The notes: generated by a model not told the origin, from the letters alone. Numbered from the stretch's first letter, positions 8,609 to 17,059 are shown. The stretch: DNA of 64,000 nt from Micromonospora cathayae (GCF_028993575.1 NZ_CP118615.1:5547001-5611000); one strand, 5' to 3'. Made by a program: numbers and translations.

Positions 8609-9409
8609 ATGAGACGTCTTCTCGCGGCTGTCGCCGCGGCGGTGGTCGCCGTCACCGCCGCCGTCACGGTCACCGCCGTCCCCGCCAGCGCCCAGCCCGA
8701 CTGCGACCAGTTCCCACCGCCGCCGATCTGCCTGCCGCCGGAGGAGGACCCGCCGCCGCCGGAGGGCAGTGACAAGTCGCCCACCGGCCGGGTCGAGTCG
8801 TACGGCTACGCCAGCGGCCAGTTCCACCTGCGCGGGTGGGCCCGGGACGTCAACGGCGGGCCGGTGACGGTCTGGGTCAACGTGGACGGGCCGTTCGTCG
8901 GCGGTTTCCCGGCCGGGCAGTGGCACGCCGGGCAGGGCGGGTACGTCGGCTTCGACATCACCGTGCCGGCACCCTCCACGGCCGGCACCCACCAGGTGAT
9001 GGTCACCCTGGTCAACGTGCCGGACGGGACGCAGCCCGAGGCACCCTACTCGTCGATCCTGAACTACCTGACGTACACGGTCACCCCGACCGCGCCGGCC
9101 GACCTGACCCTGACGCCGGGCCGGATCAACGGCCAGTACGCCGTGACGGTGGGCTTCACCGACCTGTCCACCAGCGAAGAGGGCTACTCGATCACCTACG
9201 ACTGGCTGGCCCGCACGTTCGAGGACGGGCGCTGGGTGTACACCCCCGAGGCCCGGACCGTCACGGTCGGCCCCGGCGCGGGGACCGGCTGGTACACCCA
9301 CACGGTCGGTTCGCTGCTGCCGAACACCTTCTACCGGTTCTACGTCCGGACGAAGGAGAACGGTCTGCTCTCCACCACGGTCTCCGCCGGGGTCACCATT
9401 CCCGAGTGA
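8609..9409 (+). CDS. Secreted protein with fibronectin-like C-terminal domain
   Basis: A 266-residue exported protein. Residues 1-30 form a signal peptide (MRRLLAA start, hydrophobic core, VPASAQ cleavage region). A short Pro/Glu-rich spacer (about 35-58) is followed by a beta-rich domain with GWARDVNGGPVTVWV and GTHQVMVTLVNV, and a C-terminal beta-sandwich (about 165-266) that resembles a fibronectin type III repeat (GSLLPNTFYRFYVRTKENGL). No catalytic residues are recognised. No clear ribosome binding site precedes the ATG; the 11-bp SARP-like repeats end 19 bases upstream. Confidence 0.72.
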   Translation: MRRLLAAVAAAVVAVTAAVTVTAVPASAQPDCDQFPPPPICLPPEEDPPPPEGSDKSPTGRVESYGYASGQFHLRGWARDVNGGPVTVWVNVDGPFVGGFPAGQWHAGQGGYVGFDITVPAPSTAGTHQVMVTLVNVPDGTQPEAPYSSILNYLTYTVTPTAPADLTLTPGRINGQYAVTVGFTDLSTSEEGYSITYDWLARTFEDGRWVYTPEARTVTVGPGAGTGWYTHTVGSLLPNTFYRFYVRTKENGLLSTTVSAGVTIPE

Positions 9410-9452
9410 TCCGGGCGGCGGCGCGGTCCGCGGGTGCGGCGCGACCGGCCGG

Positions 9453-9496
9453 CCGCGGGGGTGGGGACGGCGTGGCTCGTCGCCCCCCCCCCGCGG
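9453..9496. terminator. Convergent hairpin terminator
   Basis: CCGCGGGGG (9453-9461) pairs with CCCCCGCGG (9488-9496) around a 26-base loop, between two converging genes. The right side includes a run of ten C residues (9483-9492). Confidence 0.5.
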
Positions 9497-9497
9497 G

Positions 9498-10661
9498 TCA
9501 CGCCGACAGACAGGCCCGCAGGGCCGCGGTGAGCCGGTTGGACCGGTCGTCGACGGACCCGCCCATCTGGTTGACCACGTAGCCGAAGCCGATGCCGTAC
9601 CGGTCGTCGCCGAAGGCGAGGTGCCCGCCGGCGCCGTCGTGGCCGAAGCTCCGCGTGCCGAGCAGAGGTCGGGCCGGCGGCGAGTCGAGCAGGAAACCGG
9701 TGCCCCACCGCTGACCGGCGTCCGGCCCGCCGTGGAACTGCCGGCCCCGGACCCGTACCACGGTGGCGTCGTCCACGGACGCGGTGCTGAGCAGCGGCGG
9801 CCCGTCGACACCGGAGACGCAGGCGGCGTAGAGCCGGGCCAGCCCGTCGGCGGTGCTGACCGCGCCGGCCCCGGGTAGCCCGGCCGCCTGGATGGCCGGG
9901 TCGTTGAAACTGACCAGACCGGTGTCGTCGGCGGGGAACGCGTGCGCGCCGCCCATGGTCGCGGCCCGCTCCACCCAGTCGGGCATCGGCTCGCCCGGCG
10001 GCCCGGCCTCGGCCGGCGCGGCCACCATCCAGGCGACCGTGTCGCGTTCGGCGGCCGGCAACCCGAGCCAGGTACGCAGCCCGAGCGGGCCACCGAGGGT
10101 GTCCTGGACCAACACCCCGGGCATCCGGCCGGTGATCCGGCGGAGCACCTCGCCGACCAGCCAGCCGTACGTCATCGGGTGGTAGGCGTGCGCGGTGCCC
10201 GGCTCCCACAGCGGGGTCTGCGCCTCGATCGCCTCGACGACCGGTGTCCAGGCGAGCACCTCCGGCAGGGTGAACGGGCGGTCCAGCGCCGGCAGGCCCG
10301 ACTGGTGGGTGAACAGCCACCGCACCGGAACGTCCGCCTTGCCGTGGCCGCCGAACTCGGGCCAGTAGCGGGTCACCGGGGCGTCCAGGTCCAGCCGGCC
10401 CTCCTGCACCAGCAGGTACGCGCAGACCGCCAGGATTCCCTTGGTGCAGGAGAAGACCACAGCGGGGGTGTCGGCGGTCCAGGGCCGTCCGGATCGGGGG
10501 TCGGCGAGGCCGCCGTACAGGTCGACGACCTTGCGGCCGTGCCGGTAGACGGTGACGGCCGCGCCCACCTCGCCACGGCTGGCGAAGTTGTCGCGGAACA
10601 CGTCGGCGACCGGGCCGAAGGACTCGTCGGCGTCGCCGTGGATGGGGGGTCGGGTGGTCAC
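9498..10661 (-). CDS. Serine hydrolase of the beta-lactamase/EstB family
   Basis: A 387-residue cytoplasmic protein of the class C beta-lactamase-like esterase fold. The SxxK catalytic motif is FSCTKG (about residue 92), the tyrosine motif is in YHPMTYGW, and the C-terminal HxG-like element is FGHDGAGG. No signal peptide is present, as in esterase members (EstB/LipL-type) rather than true beta-lactamases. It probably hydrolyses small esters or amides; the substrate is not predictable. The GTG start at 10661 is the first in the frame. It is followed upstream by the VWA protein gene on the same strand with a 41-base gap. Confidence 0.85.
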   Translation of the reverse strand: MTTRPPIHGDADESFGPVADVFRDNFASRGEVGAAVTVYRHGRKVVDLYGGLADPRSGRPWTADTPAVVFSCTKGILAVCAYLLVQEGRLDLDAPVTRYWPEFGGHGKADVPVRWLFTHQSGLPALDRPFTLPEVLAWTPVVEAIEAQTPLWEPGTAHAYHPMTYGWLVGEVLRRITGRMPGVLVQDTLGGPLGLRTWLGLPAAERDTVAWMVAAPAEAGPPGEPMPDWVERAATMGGAHAFPADDTGLVSFNDPAIQAAGLPGAGAVSTADGLARLYAACVSGVDGPPLLSTASVDDATVVRVRGRQFHGGPDAGQRWGTGFLLDSPPARPLLGTRSFGHDGAGGHLAFGDDRYGIGFGYVVNQMGGSVDDRSNRLTAALRACLSA

Positions 10662-10702
10662 GCGGTCGCCCTTCGGGGGTGGGGAGCGGGTCGTGGTCGG
10701 GC

Positions 10703-12496
10703 TCAGAAACTGCTGACCAGTTTGACGAACGCCTCGTCGATCATCGCCGGGTCGGTGGCGTCGAACGCCTTGCCGGAGGACGCCTTGGCGATCCGGTCCA
10801 GGGTGGCGAGGTCGGAGTCCCGGTCGAAGGCGATGCAGAAGACCTTCACCGGGCGTTCCGGGTCCAGGGCGACGTCGGCGAGCAGCCGGGCCAGGTCGTT
10901 GTCCCGGGTGTACTCGTTCTTGCCGTCGGTCAGCACGACCACCGCGTTGATCCGGTCCGGGTCGTACCGGTCGAGCAGTTGCCGGTGGGCGGCCCGGACC
11001 GTCGCGTACAGCGCGGTGCTCCCCTCGACGTGCAGGTTGGCGATCCGGCTGGTGACCTTCTTCCGGTCGAAGTCACCGAGCCGGACCTCCTCCCGGTACG
11101 GGCCGTCGGGGCGTTGCGACGTCTCCGACGAGAACGACCAGAGCCCCACCCGGTCCTCCGGGTTGAGCAGCGCCAGGCCCTTGGCCGCCGCCGCCGAGGC
11201 CACCTGGAAGCGGGTACGGTTGCCGATCGCCGCCTCCATCGACCCGGAGGTGTCCAGCGCGATGAGGATGTTGGCCTTCTTGCGCAGCGTGCCCCAGCCG
11301 TCCAGCATGGCGTCGACCACGCCCGGGTCCGGCGGATCGAAGTAGGTCAGCCCGCCGGTGGGTTCGGTGCCGACGCTGGCGAGCAGCTCGTCCGGGGCCC
11401 GGCGTTCGTGGTCACGGAAGCCGAGGTCGGCGAAGGCCGCCTGCTGGTCCTTGTCGGTCAGGAAGGTCAGGAAGTCGTCCGCGGCGGCGCGCTGCCGTTC
11501 GTCGGCGGTGGGCAGCACCACGTACGGGTGGTCCAGGTTGAACGTGCCCTCCTTCGGGTGGATCGCGACCAGCGGCACGTTCGGCTTGCGGCCGCGCTGC
11601 TCGCCGTCGCCCTTCGGGCTCAGCTCCCCCTCGTTGTAGAGGTGGACGAGTTCCTCCTGCATGACGACGGCGCTCAGGTCGTCCGTGCTGGCGCCCCCGC
11701 CGGCCAGGTCGGCCTCGGCGTGGTCACGCAGCAGGTCCACCACGTCGTCGCTGTAGTGCGACACGTTCGCCTCGATGCGGCGGACGAACTGGGTCACCTT
11801 CGGGTCGGCGAGGTCGGCGCGGGTCAGGTCGCTGGCGCGCTGCACGGCGGCGTAGTAGGTGGCGATGGTGGCGGCCAACCCGGAGGTGGACAGGTTCGGA
11901 TTGTCCTTGCCGAAGGTGAAGCGGCCCCACTCCGGCTTGCCGAATCCGGCCCAGCCCTCCCGACCGGACAGGCCGAGGATCTCACCCCAGCCCAGCGCGC
12001 CACGCTGGCGGATCAGGTCGGCCTTGGGCTTGGGCATCGCGATGACCAGCGGGCTGTTCGCGATCGACGGGTACCGGTCCGGGGTCTGTGGTGGCCGTCC
12101 GGCGGCCTGGTCGAGCAGCCGCAGCTGACCGGTCCACAGGCTCGACGTAGGCAGCCAGACCTGCGGCCGGGGCAGCCCGGTGCCGGTCCAGCCGGCGGCC
12201 AGGACCTCGGTGGCCTTGCCCGAGGTCAGGGCGGTGACGTGCACCCGGGCGCAGCCGCCGCCGTCGAGCGTCCGGTCGGCGCTGTTGTACCGCTCGGCCA
12301 GCCCGGCCACCAGCGCCGCCTTCTCGGTGGAGGAGTTGACCTCCAGGGTGACGGTGCAGTCGGCCCGGGGCCGTCCCGGGTCCTGGTCCTGCCCGCGGAC
12401 CAGTAGGAACGCTCCGGCGATGACCACCAACCCGGCGGTGACGGCGGCGGTGTACGGCAACCACTGCCGGTTACCCGACGATGGCGCTACGGCCAT
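10703..12496 (-). CDS. Membrane-anchored VWA protein with solute-binding domain
   Basis: A 597-residue protein with one N-terminal membrane anchor (about residues 14-33). A periplasmic-binding-protein-like domain (about 50-350; starts CTVTLEVNSSTEKAALVAGL) resembles extracellular solute-binding proteins. The C-terminal von Willebrand A domain (about 395-597) has an intact MIDAS motif, DTSGSM, plus the later Thr and Asp (VVVLTDGKNE). This combination is common in actinobacteria next to kinases and may read out cell-surface state, but its role is unproven. AGGAGG precedes the ATG at 12496. It lies downstream of a Ser/Thr kinase gene on the same strand. Confidence 0.8.
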   Translation of the reverse strand: MAVAPSSGNRQWLPYTAAVTAGLVVIAGAFLLVRGQDQDPGRPRADCTVTLEVNSSTEKAALVAGLAERYNSADRTLDGGGCARVHVTALTSGKATEVLAAGWTGTGLPRPQVWLPTSSLWTGQLRLLDQAAGRPPQTPDRYPSIANSPLVIAMPKPKADLIRQRGALGWGEILGLSGREGWAGFGKPEWGRFTFGKDNPNLSTSGLAATIATYYAAVQRASDLTRADLADPKVTQFVRRIEANVSHYSDDVVDLLRDHAEADLAGGGASTDDLSAVVMQEELVHLYNEGELSPKGDGEQRGRKPNVPLVAIHPKEGTFNLDHPYVVLPTADERQRAAADDFLTFLTDKDQQAAFADLGFRDHERRAPDELLASVGTEPTGGLTYFDPPDPGVVDAMLDGWGTLRKKANILIALDTSGSMEAAIGNRTRFQVASAAAAKGLALLNPEDRVGLWSFSSETSQRPDGPYREEVRLGDFDRKKVTSRIANLHVEGSTALYATVRAAHRQLLDRYDPDRINAVVVLTDGKNEYTRDNDLARLLADVALDPERPVKVFCIAFDRDSDLATLDRIAKASSGKAFDATDPAMIDEAFVKLVSSF

Positions 12497-12575
12497 GGGA
12501 GAGCCCTCCTCGACGGTCGACTGACGGAAGTCAACCTATCGGTTGGCCGCCAACGGACCGGCCCGCAGACCACCC

Positions 12576-12635
12576 GGCGGAACAACTGGCGGTACGACTG
12601 GCGGCGCGGCCGGCGGTACGACTGGCAGCGCGGTG
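12576..12635. repeat. 24-bp imperfect tandem repeat
   Basis: Two 24-base units beginning GGCGGTACGACTGGC (12588 and 12612), preceded by a partial, diverged unit. They lie in the spacer between the kinase stop codon and the VWA gene. Confidence 0.55.
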
Positions 12636-12663
12636 CACGGCGGCCAGCGGCGACCAGCGACGG

Positions 12664-14127
12664 TCAGCGGCGGTCGGGGCGGCCCGCGAGGGACACCGCG
12701 AGCAGCAGCCGGACCAGGTAGACCACGACGAAGGCGACCAGCCCGGTCGCCGCAGCGGTGGCGACGTCCTCCGACGCGACGTAGCCGGCGGCCGACCCGG
12801 CCAGACCGAGGAAGATCGCGGCGGACATCCCCCACGGGTCGACGGCCTCCCGCCGTAGCCGGGTCCCCCAGCCGTCACCCTCCGGGCGGGACGGCGCGAC
12901 CTGCACCGTGGGCGCGGCCGGTCCCGGCCACGCGGCCGATCCCACCGACGCGGACGGTCCGGCATACGCCGCCGGTCCCGTGGACGCCGACGGACCGGCA
13001 TACGCCGCCGGTCCCGTGGACGCCGATGGTGACGCGGGAGCCGGTGGGTCCGGCCGGAGCTGCGCCGGCACCACCGACACCGGCCGGTCGTCCGGCGACG
13101 GGGACGGCGGGACCGGCACCGGCGCGGCGACCGGCCGGACCGCCACCGGCGACGACGGCGACGATGGCGGCGCATCGGCCGGTGGGACCGGCGACGACGG
13201 GTCGGGCAGTGGCAGCGGCTGGTTCGGGGTGGGCGCTCCGGCGGTGTCGTTGCCCAACTGGAGCACGGTCTCCCGGCGGAGCGGACTGGTCACCCTGGCG
13301 TCCTGCCGGAGCAGCCGGATCAGCACCTGCTCGGCCTCGGGCCGCCGGCCCGGGTCCTTGTCCAGGCACTCCCGGATCAGCTCGTCCAGGCCGGGCGGCA
13401 GCGGCGGCAGCTCGGGCGGGGCGTGCACGACCCGGTGCATCACGGCGAACAGCGAATCGTTGCCGAACGGTGGCTGCCCACCGGCGGCGAAGGCGATGGT
13501 GCCGGCCCAGGCGAAGATGTCGCAGGCCGGGGTGACCGTGTCGTTCTGGAACCGTTCCGGGGCCATGTACGCGGCCGTGCCCAGCACCCGGCTGGTCGCC
13601 GTCTCGGTGACCCCCAGGGCCCGCGCGATACCGAAGTCGATGACCCGTGGGCCGTCCCGACCGAGCACCACGTTGTCCGGTTTCAGGTCACAGTGCACGA
13701 CGTCGGAGCGGTGGATCGCGGCGAGCGCGGTGGCGGTGCCGACCGCGAGCCGGTGCAGGGCGTTGCCGCCGACCGGGCCGTGCTCGCGGACGTGCCGGTA
13801 CAGCGTCGGGCCCTCGATGAACTCGCTGACCACGTAGGGCTGGTCACCGTCCACCTCGGCGGCGAGCACCTGGGCGGTGCAGAACGGCGCGACCCGCCGG
13901 GCGGCGGCGATCTCGCGCAGGAACTGTGTCCGGGCCCGGGGATCACTCAGGTCGACGTGGACCATCTTGACCGCCACCCGGTGACCCTGGTCGTCCTCGC
14001 CGAGGTACACCACCCCCTGCCCGCCCATGCCGAGGCGACCGACCAGACGGTAGGGGCCGGCGGTGGCGGGATCGTGGGTCCACAACGGCGTCAGTCCCGG
14101 CACCGGCCCCTCGGCCCGTCCTGTCAT
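12664..14127 (-). CDS. Hanks-type Ser/Thr protein kinase with C-terminal membrane segments
   Basis: A 487-residue kinase. The catalytic domain (about 15-270) has the Gly loop GRLGMGGQGVVYLG, the VAIK-like lysine (VAVKMV), the catalytic loop HCDLKPDN, DFG (IDFGIAR) and the APE motif (YMAPERF). A long Pro/Ser/Ala-rich linker follows and contains a repeated GPSASTGPAAYA unit. Two hydrophobic segments (about 425-480) suggest membrane attachment at the C terminus, without a PASTA or other outer sensor. The start at 14127 was chosen because GGAG stands five bases before that ATG; the frame remains open further upstream to 14253. The catalytic residues look complete, so it should be active. Confidence 0.87.
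   Translation of the reverse strand: MTGRAEGPVPGLTPLWTHDPATAGPYRLVGRLGMGGQGVVYLGEDDQGHRVAVKMVHVDLSDPRARTQFLREIAAARRVAPFCTAQVLAAEVDGDQPYVVSEFIEGPTLYRHVREHGPVGGNALHRLAVGTATALAAIHRSDVVHCDLKPDNVVLGRDGPRVIDFGIARALGVTETATSRVLGTAAYMAPERFQNDTVTPACDIFAWAGTIAFAAGGQPPFGNDSLFAVMHRVVHAPPELPPLPPGLDELIRECLDKDPGRRPEAEQVLIRLLRQDARVTSPLRRETVLQLGNDTAGAPTPNQPLPLPDPSSPVPPADAPPSSPSSPVAVRPVAAPVPVPPSPSPDDRPVSVVPAQLRPDPPAPASPSASTGPAAYAGPSASTGPAAYAGPSASVGSAAWPGPAAPTVQVAPSRPEGDGWGTRLRREAVDPWGMSAAIFLGLAGSAAGYVASEDVATAAATGLVAFVVVYLVRLLLAVSLAGRPDRR
12961..13032 (-). repeat. 36-bp tandem repeat in the kinase linker
   Basis: Two nearly identical 36-base units (12961-12996 and 12997-13032) encode the repeated GPSASTGPAAYA segment. 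A third, degenerate unit lies just before 12961. Confidence 0.75.
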
Positions 14128-14207
14128 CGGCGACTCCATCGGTGTCGTGTCCGCGCCGACGGCACCGGACCCCGGCCATCGTGCCATGCCGGCACCGACG
14201 GCCACGG

Positions 14208-14417
14208 TCAGAAGGGTACGCCGCAGGGACAGCCGGGCCGCCGGAACATGCACCCGGCCGGGGCGTCACCGGTCGGTGCGCCGTCGGCGGGTGGCTCGGC
14301 ACGGGCCACCGGGTAGGTCCGGTGCGGTGTGGTGATGGTGCGCGGCGGCCGGCTGCCGCTACCGAAGAAGGAGAGCTTGCGGATCGGTTGCCCCGGCGCG
14401 GTCGCGGAATCCGTCAC
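14208..14417 (-). CDS. Putative RiPP precursor peptide 2, C terminus CPCGVPF
   Basis: A 69-residue peptide. Its start (GTG at 14417, with GAGAGGGG eight bases ahead) is only 18 bases after the P450 stop codon, so it belongs to that operon. There is no hydrophobic signal or known domain. The N-terminal part is polar and Pro/Ala-rich; the end is cysteine-bearing, with Cys56, Cys63 and Cys65 and the final residues PGCPCGVPF. The last seven residues follow the pattern C-P-C-x-x-x-F, the same pattern that ends the peptide encoded at 16734-16967. The shared motif at the extreme C terminus of two otherwise different small peptides flanking modifying enzymes is the main evidence that both are precursors. 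The product is unknown. Confidence 0.68.
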   Translation of the reverse strand: MTDSATAPGQPIRKLSFFGSGSRPPRTITTPHRTYPVARAEPPADGAPTGDAPAGCMFRRPGCPCGVPF

Positions 14418-14435
14418 GGTGGTGTCCCCTCTCGC

Positions 14436-15602
14436 TCAGTCCCAGACGACGGGCACGGTCCGTACGACACCGCCGTCGCGGCGGATCTCGTCCAGGAGAC
14501 GGTCCGGTGACACGGCGAGCCGGAGCGTCGGCAGCCTGCGGAACAGCGCCCGGTACAGCAGTTCGAGCTCGAGGCGGGCCAGGTTGGCCCCCGGGCACCG
14601 GTGTCGCCCGTAGCCGAAACCCAGGTGCGGGTTGGCCGGCCGGCGCCCGTCGAAGTCGTACGGGTCGGCGAAGTGGTTCTCGTCGTAGTTCGCGGTGTGC
14701 GTGTCGAGGATCAGCAGGTCACCGACGTTGATCTGGGCGTCGGCGAGCTGGAAGCTGGTGTTCGCGTAGCGGGACAGCCCGTTCGGCGGGTTCGCCTCCG
14801 GTCGGGGGCGCACGAAGGAACGGACCCGGACGATCTCGTCGATCAGGCCCGGGGCGAGTTCCTCGTCGTCGAGCAGGGCCCGCTGCTCGGGATGGTTGAG
14901 CAGCAGGACCAGCCCGTGGTCGAGGACCGACGTGGGGGTGATGCTCCCGGCGATCAGGATCAGCGCGGCGAGGTTCTGCATCGGTGGCGCGGCGGTGCCG
15001 GCCGCCTGCCCCGAGCGGTCCGCCCGGGCCAGCACCGTGAGCAGGTCCTCCCGCGGGGACCGGGCCCGTTCCCGGAGCTGCTGGAGCATGTAGTCCTGCA
15101 ACTGCGACACGGCGGCGCTGGCCCCGTGCCGGTCGGCCCCGTCGTGGGTACGTTCGATGAGCGCGCCGAGGTGCTCGTGGTCGTCGTCCGGGACGCCGAG
15201 GACCACGCCCACCACGGTACGGGGCAACGGTTCGGCGACGAGCTGGTGGAAGTTCGCCGGCTGCGGGGCGTCGGCCAGGCGCTGGACGTGCTCGTCGACC
15301 ACCCGCTGGACCAGGTGCCGGAGCCGCTGCGAGGCCCGCCAGCTCGCGATGGTCTGCATGACCTGGCGCATCAGGTCGTGCTGGGCGCGTTCCTGCTCGG
15401 GGGTGACGTCGAGGGGCCCGACCATCGGCGAGTTGAGCATCCGGGAGGCGAGTCGCGGTACGGGGTGCGCCAGCCCGAGCCGTTCGTCGCCGAGCAGCGA
15501 GCGCACCAGGTCGTAGCAGCCCACGTGCCAGGCGAGGGCCCCGCCGGAGGCCCGTACGACCCGCAGGCACTCGGCGTGCGCCGCGTCCGGGGTGGCGGTC
15601 AT
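14436..15602 (-). CDS. Cytochrome P450 of the putative RiPP cluster
   Basis: A 388-residue bacterial P450. Heme-binding signature FGYGRHRCPG with Cys336, and ExxR as EIVR at 256-259. The I-helix reads IAGSITPT (about 217-224): the usual acid-alcohol pair of the (A/G)Gx(D/E)T(T/S) motif lacks its acidic residue, which often accompanies altered oxygen activation or coupling chemistry. No ferredoxin or reductase gene is nearby. The ATG overlaps the stop of the upstream M29-like gene (ATGA), and a precursor-like peptide gene follows 18 bases later. In this setting it probably oxidises or cross-links the peptide products; that is inference. Confidence 0.88.
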   Translation of the reverse strand: MTATPDAAHAECLRVVRASGGALAWHVGCYDLVRSLLGDERLGLAHPVPRLASRMLNSPMVGPLDVTPEQERAQHDLMRQVMQTIASWRASQRLRHLVQRVVDEHVQRLADAPQPANFHQLVAEPLPRTVVGVVLGVPDDDHEHLGALIERTHDGADRHGASAAVSQLQDYMLQQLRERARSPREDLLTVLARADRSGQAAGTAAPPMQNLAALILIAGSITPTSVLDHGLVLLLNHPEQRALLDDEELAPGLIDEIVRVRSFVRPRPEANPPNGLSRYANTSFQLADAQINVGDLLILDTHTANYDENHFADPYDFDGRRPANPHLGFGYGRHRCPGANLARLELELLYRALFRRLPTLRLAVSPDRLLDEIRRDGGVVRTVPVVWD

Positions 15603-16552
15603 GCGAGGATCGCCTTCGGGGCCACCAGGTCGATGTGCGCGCCGGTGACGCCGTTGCCGAGTCCGATGTGCAGCCCGCCGACGGCCTCGTTGAACTGCGA
15701 GTTGATGCTCCAGTCGACGTCCACGGGCCACTGGATGGCGGCGAACCCGAACTCGGTGATGAACTCCCGTTTGTTGGGGTCGACGAAGGTCAGCACCTCG
15801 TCGAGGACCGATTCCGGGCCGCAGGTCAGGCTGACCGGGCGGGAGTCCCTGATCTCGACGACGATGGGTGCGCCGCCGTTGCGGGCACGCAGGTCGGTCA
15901 GGTAGTTCCAGGCCCGGGCGGCGGTCTGCCCGATGCGGTCGGCGTAGAGACGGTGGTGGGCCACCACGAATCCCTCGGCCACGAAGGTGCCGTTCATGTC
16001 GTGGTGCGGACGCTGGGTCTCCGGTGCCGAGACGAGACCGACCTCGAGGTACTGGGCGATGCTGACCCACTCGCCGCGCTGGATGGCGATGTTGCCCTTG
16101 GGGCTCATCAGGTTGACCTCGTCGCCGAGGACGACCTCGACGTCCGTGCCGCCGCCGACGAGGCGGAGCCGGGGCGCGGTCTCGAGTTGGCCGAGCCAGT
16201 ACTGGACACCGTCGACACAGCGAGGCAGGTCGATGTCGGCGAGCAGGGTGAGCATGTACCGGGCGCCGTGCTCGGTGCCGCAGAACGAGGCGACCGGCAC
16301 CACGAGCATGGCCGAGTTCCCGAAGTGCTGCTCGATGACCGGCCCGGGTGGCGTGGTGGTGAAGTCGATCGGGATGGCCACCACGTCCCGGAGCAGGTCC
16401 GGGTCCGTCGTGGTGATCTCGCTGTAGGAGCAGGCGGTCAGCCCGTGCTCCCGCAGGACGTCGACCAGGGCGGCCGAGTCACTGAGGAAGGTGGGCACCC
16501 GACCCGAGAAGGCCGGTTTCAGGTTCGACCCGAGCGACTCGAGGCTGGGCAC
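15599..16552 (-). CDS. M29 aminopeptidase/NicX-like metalloenzyme
   Basis: A 317-residue protein with distant likeness to the M29 aminopeptidase T and 2,5-dihydroxypyridine dioxygenase (NicX) fold. The clearest match is the C-terminal third: NGTFVAEG, then TEFG with Glu267, GGLHIGLGNG with His295, and AHIDL with His306 and Asp308. That spacing of Glu, His and HxD is the metal site of the family. The N-terminal half is less recognisable. The GTG at 16552 has GGAGG six bases ahead. It is coupled to the P450 gene by an ATGA overlap and follows the first precursor peptide gene. It may trim leader sequence or oxidise the peptide; neither is shown. Confidence 0.62.
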   Translation of the reverse strand: MPSLESLGSNLKPAFSGRVPTFLSDSAALVDVLREHGLTACSYSEITTTDPDLLRDVVAIPIDFTTTPPGPVIEQHFGNSAMLVVPVASFCGTEHGARYMLTLLADIDLPRCVDGVQYWLGQLETAPRLRLVGGGTDVEVVLGDEVNLMSPKGNIAIQRGEWVSIAQYLEVGLVSAPETQRPHHDMNGTFVAEGFVVAHHRLYADRIGQTAARAWNYLTDLRARNGGAPIVVEIRDSRPVSLTCGPESVLDEVLTFVDPNKREFITEFGFAAIQWPVDVDWSINSQFNEAVGGLHIGLGNGVTGAHIDLVAPKAILA

Positions 16553-16733
16553 GCTTGTCCTCCAGGGGTGAACGGGTGCGGACGCGTCCCGGCCCGGCGG
16601 GGCGGGGTTTCGGGCGGGCAGCGCCGCCCGGAGACAGGCCGTGGAGGGATGCGGCGCTGCCGGCCCGACCGTCGACGCACCGGACCGGCAACACGTTCGC
16701 GGGGTCAGTGACCATTGGGCGGGTCGCCCAGGG

Positions 16734-16967
16734 TCAGAAGGTGGCGCTGCAGGGGCAGAGCTGGGGCTCCGCGGGGGCGGCGAACTCGACCCCTTCGGGG
16801 GCCGCCGCGATCTCGTCGTAGACACCCTCGACGTAGGACTGGGTGTAGGTCTCCCGGAGGACCAGTGGTGCGTTGTCCACGTTCCAGGAGCCGGCCGCCG
16901 TGGTGACCGTGTTGTCGCCGTGCACGCCGTCACCCAGCATGCGCAGTTTTCTGGTTTCTACCGCCAC
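16734..16967 (-). CDS. Putative RiPP precursor peptide 1, C terminus CPCSATF
   Basis: A 77-residue peptide without signal sequence or known domain. The leader-like part is charged at the start (MAVETRKLRML), then neutral-to-acidic (YVEGVYDEIAAAPEG), and the last residues are PQLCPCSATF with Cys71 and Cys73. The final seven residues follow C-P-C-x-x-x-F, as does the second small peptide of this cluster (14208-14417). The GTG start has GGGAGG eight bases ahead, a strong site. It is the first gene after the proposed promoter and precedes the M29-like enzyme and P450 genes. Precursor-plus-oxidase-plus-exporter is the usual organisation of a ribosomal peptide pathway. Which residues are modified is unknown. 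Confidence 0.72.
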   Translation of the reverse strand: MAVETRKLRMLGDGVHGDNTVTTAAGSWNVDNAPLVLRETYTQSYVEGVYDEIAAAPEGVEFAAPAEPQLCPCSATF

Positions 16968-17012
16968 TTGTCACACCTCCCGTGCCCGAAGGCAGAGCTG
17001 GTCAATACGCCG

Positions 17013-17041
17013 AACGTATACTACGAATCCAAAACACTCAA
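17013..17041 (-). promoter_or_regulatory. Candidate sigma-70-type promoter of the peptide operon
   Basis: Read leftward, TTGAGT (17041-17036) and TACGTT (17018-17013) stand 17 bases apart in an AT-rich patch, about 45 bases upstream of the first peptide gene. The fit is moderate. Confidence 0.45.
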
Positions 17042-17045
17042 CCAG

Positions 17046-17059
17046 TTGACGTGAGTCAA
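17046..17059. promoter_or_regulatory. Inverted repeat TTGAC-GTGA-GTCAA, possible operator
   Basis: A perfect 5-bp inverted repeat with a 4-base spacer lies immediately upstream of the proposed -35 element of the peptide operon, a position typical for an activator or repressor site. No regulator gene is present in the cluster. Confidence 0.35.

Noticed and set aside
9483..9492. Run of ten C residues as a possible phase-variation tract
   Set aside because: It lies outside coding sequence, in the stem of a convergent terminator; no gene would be switched by it.
10679..12406. 575-codon plus-strand frame antisense to the VWA protein gene
   Set aside because: Shadow frame; the minus-strand protein has clear domains and a ribosome site.
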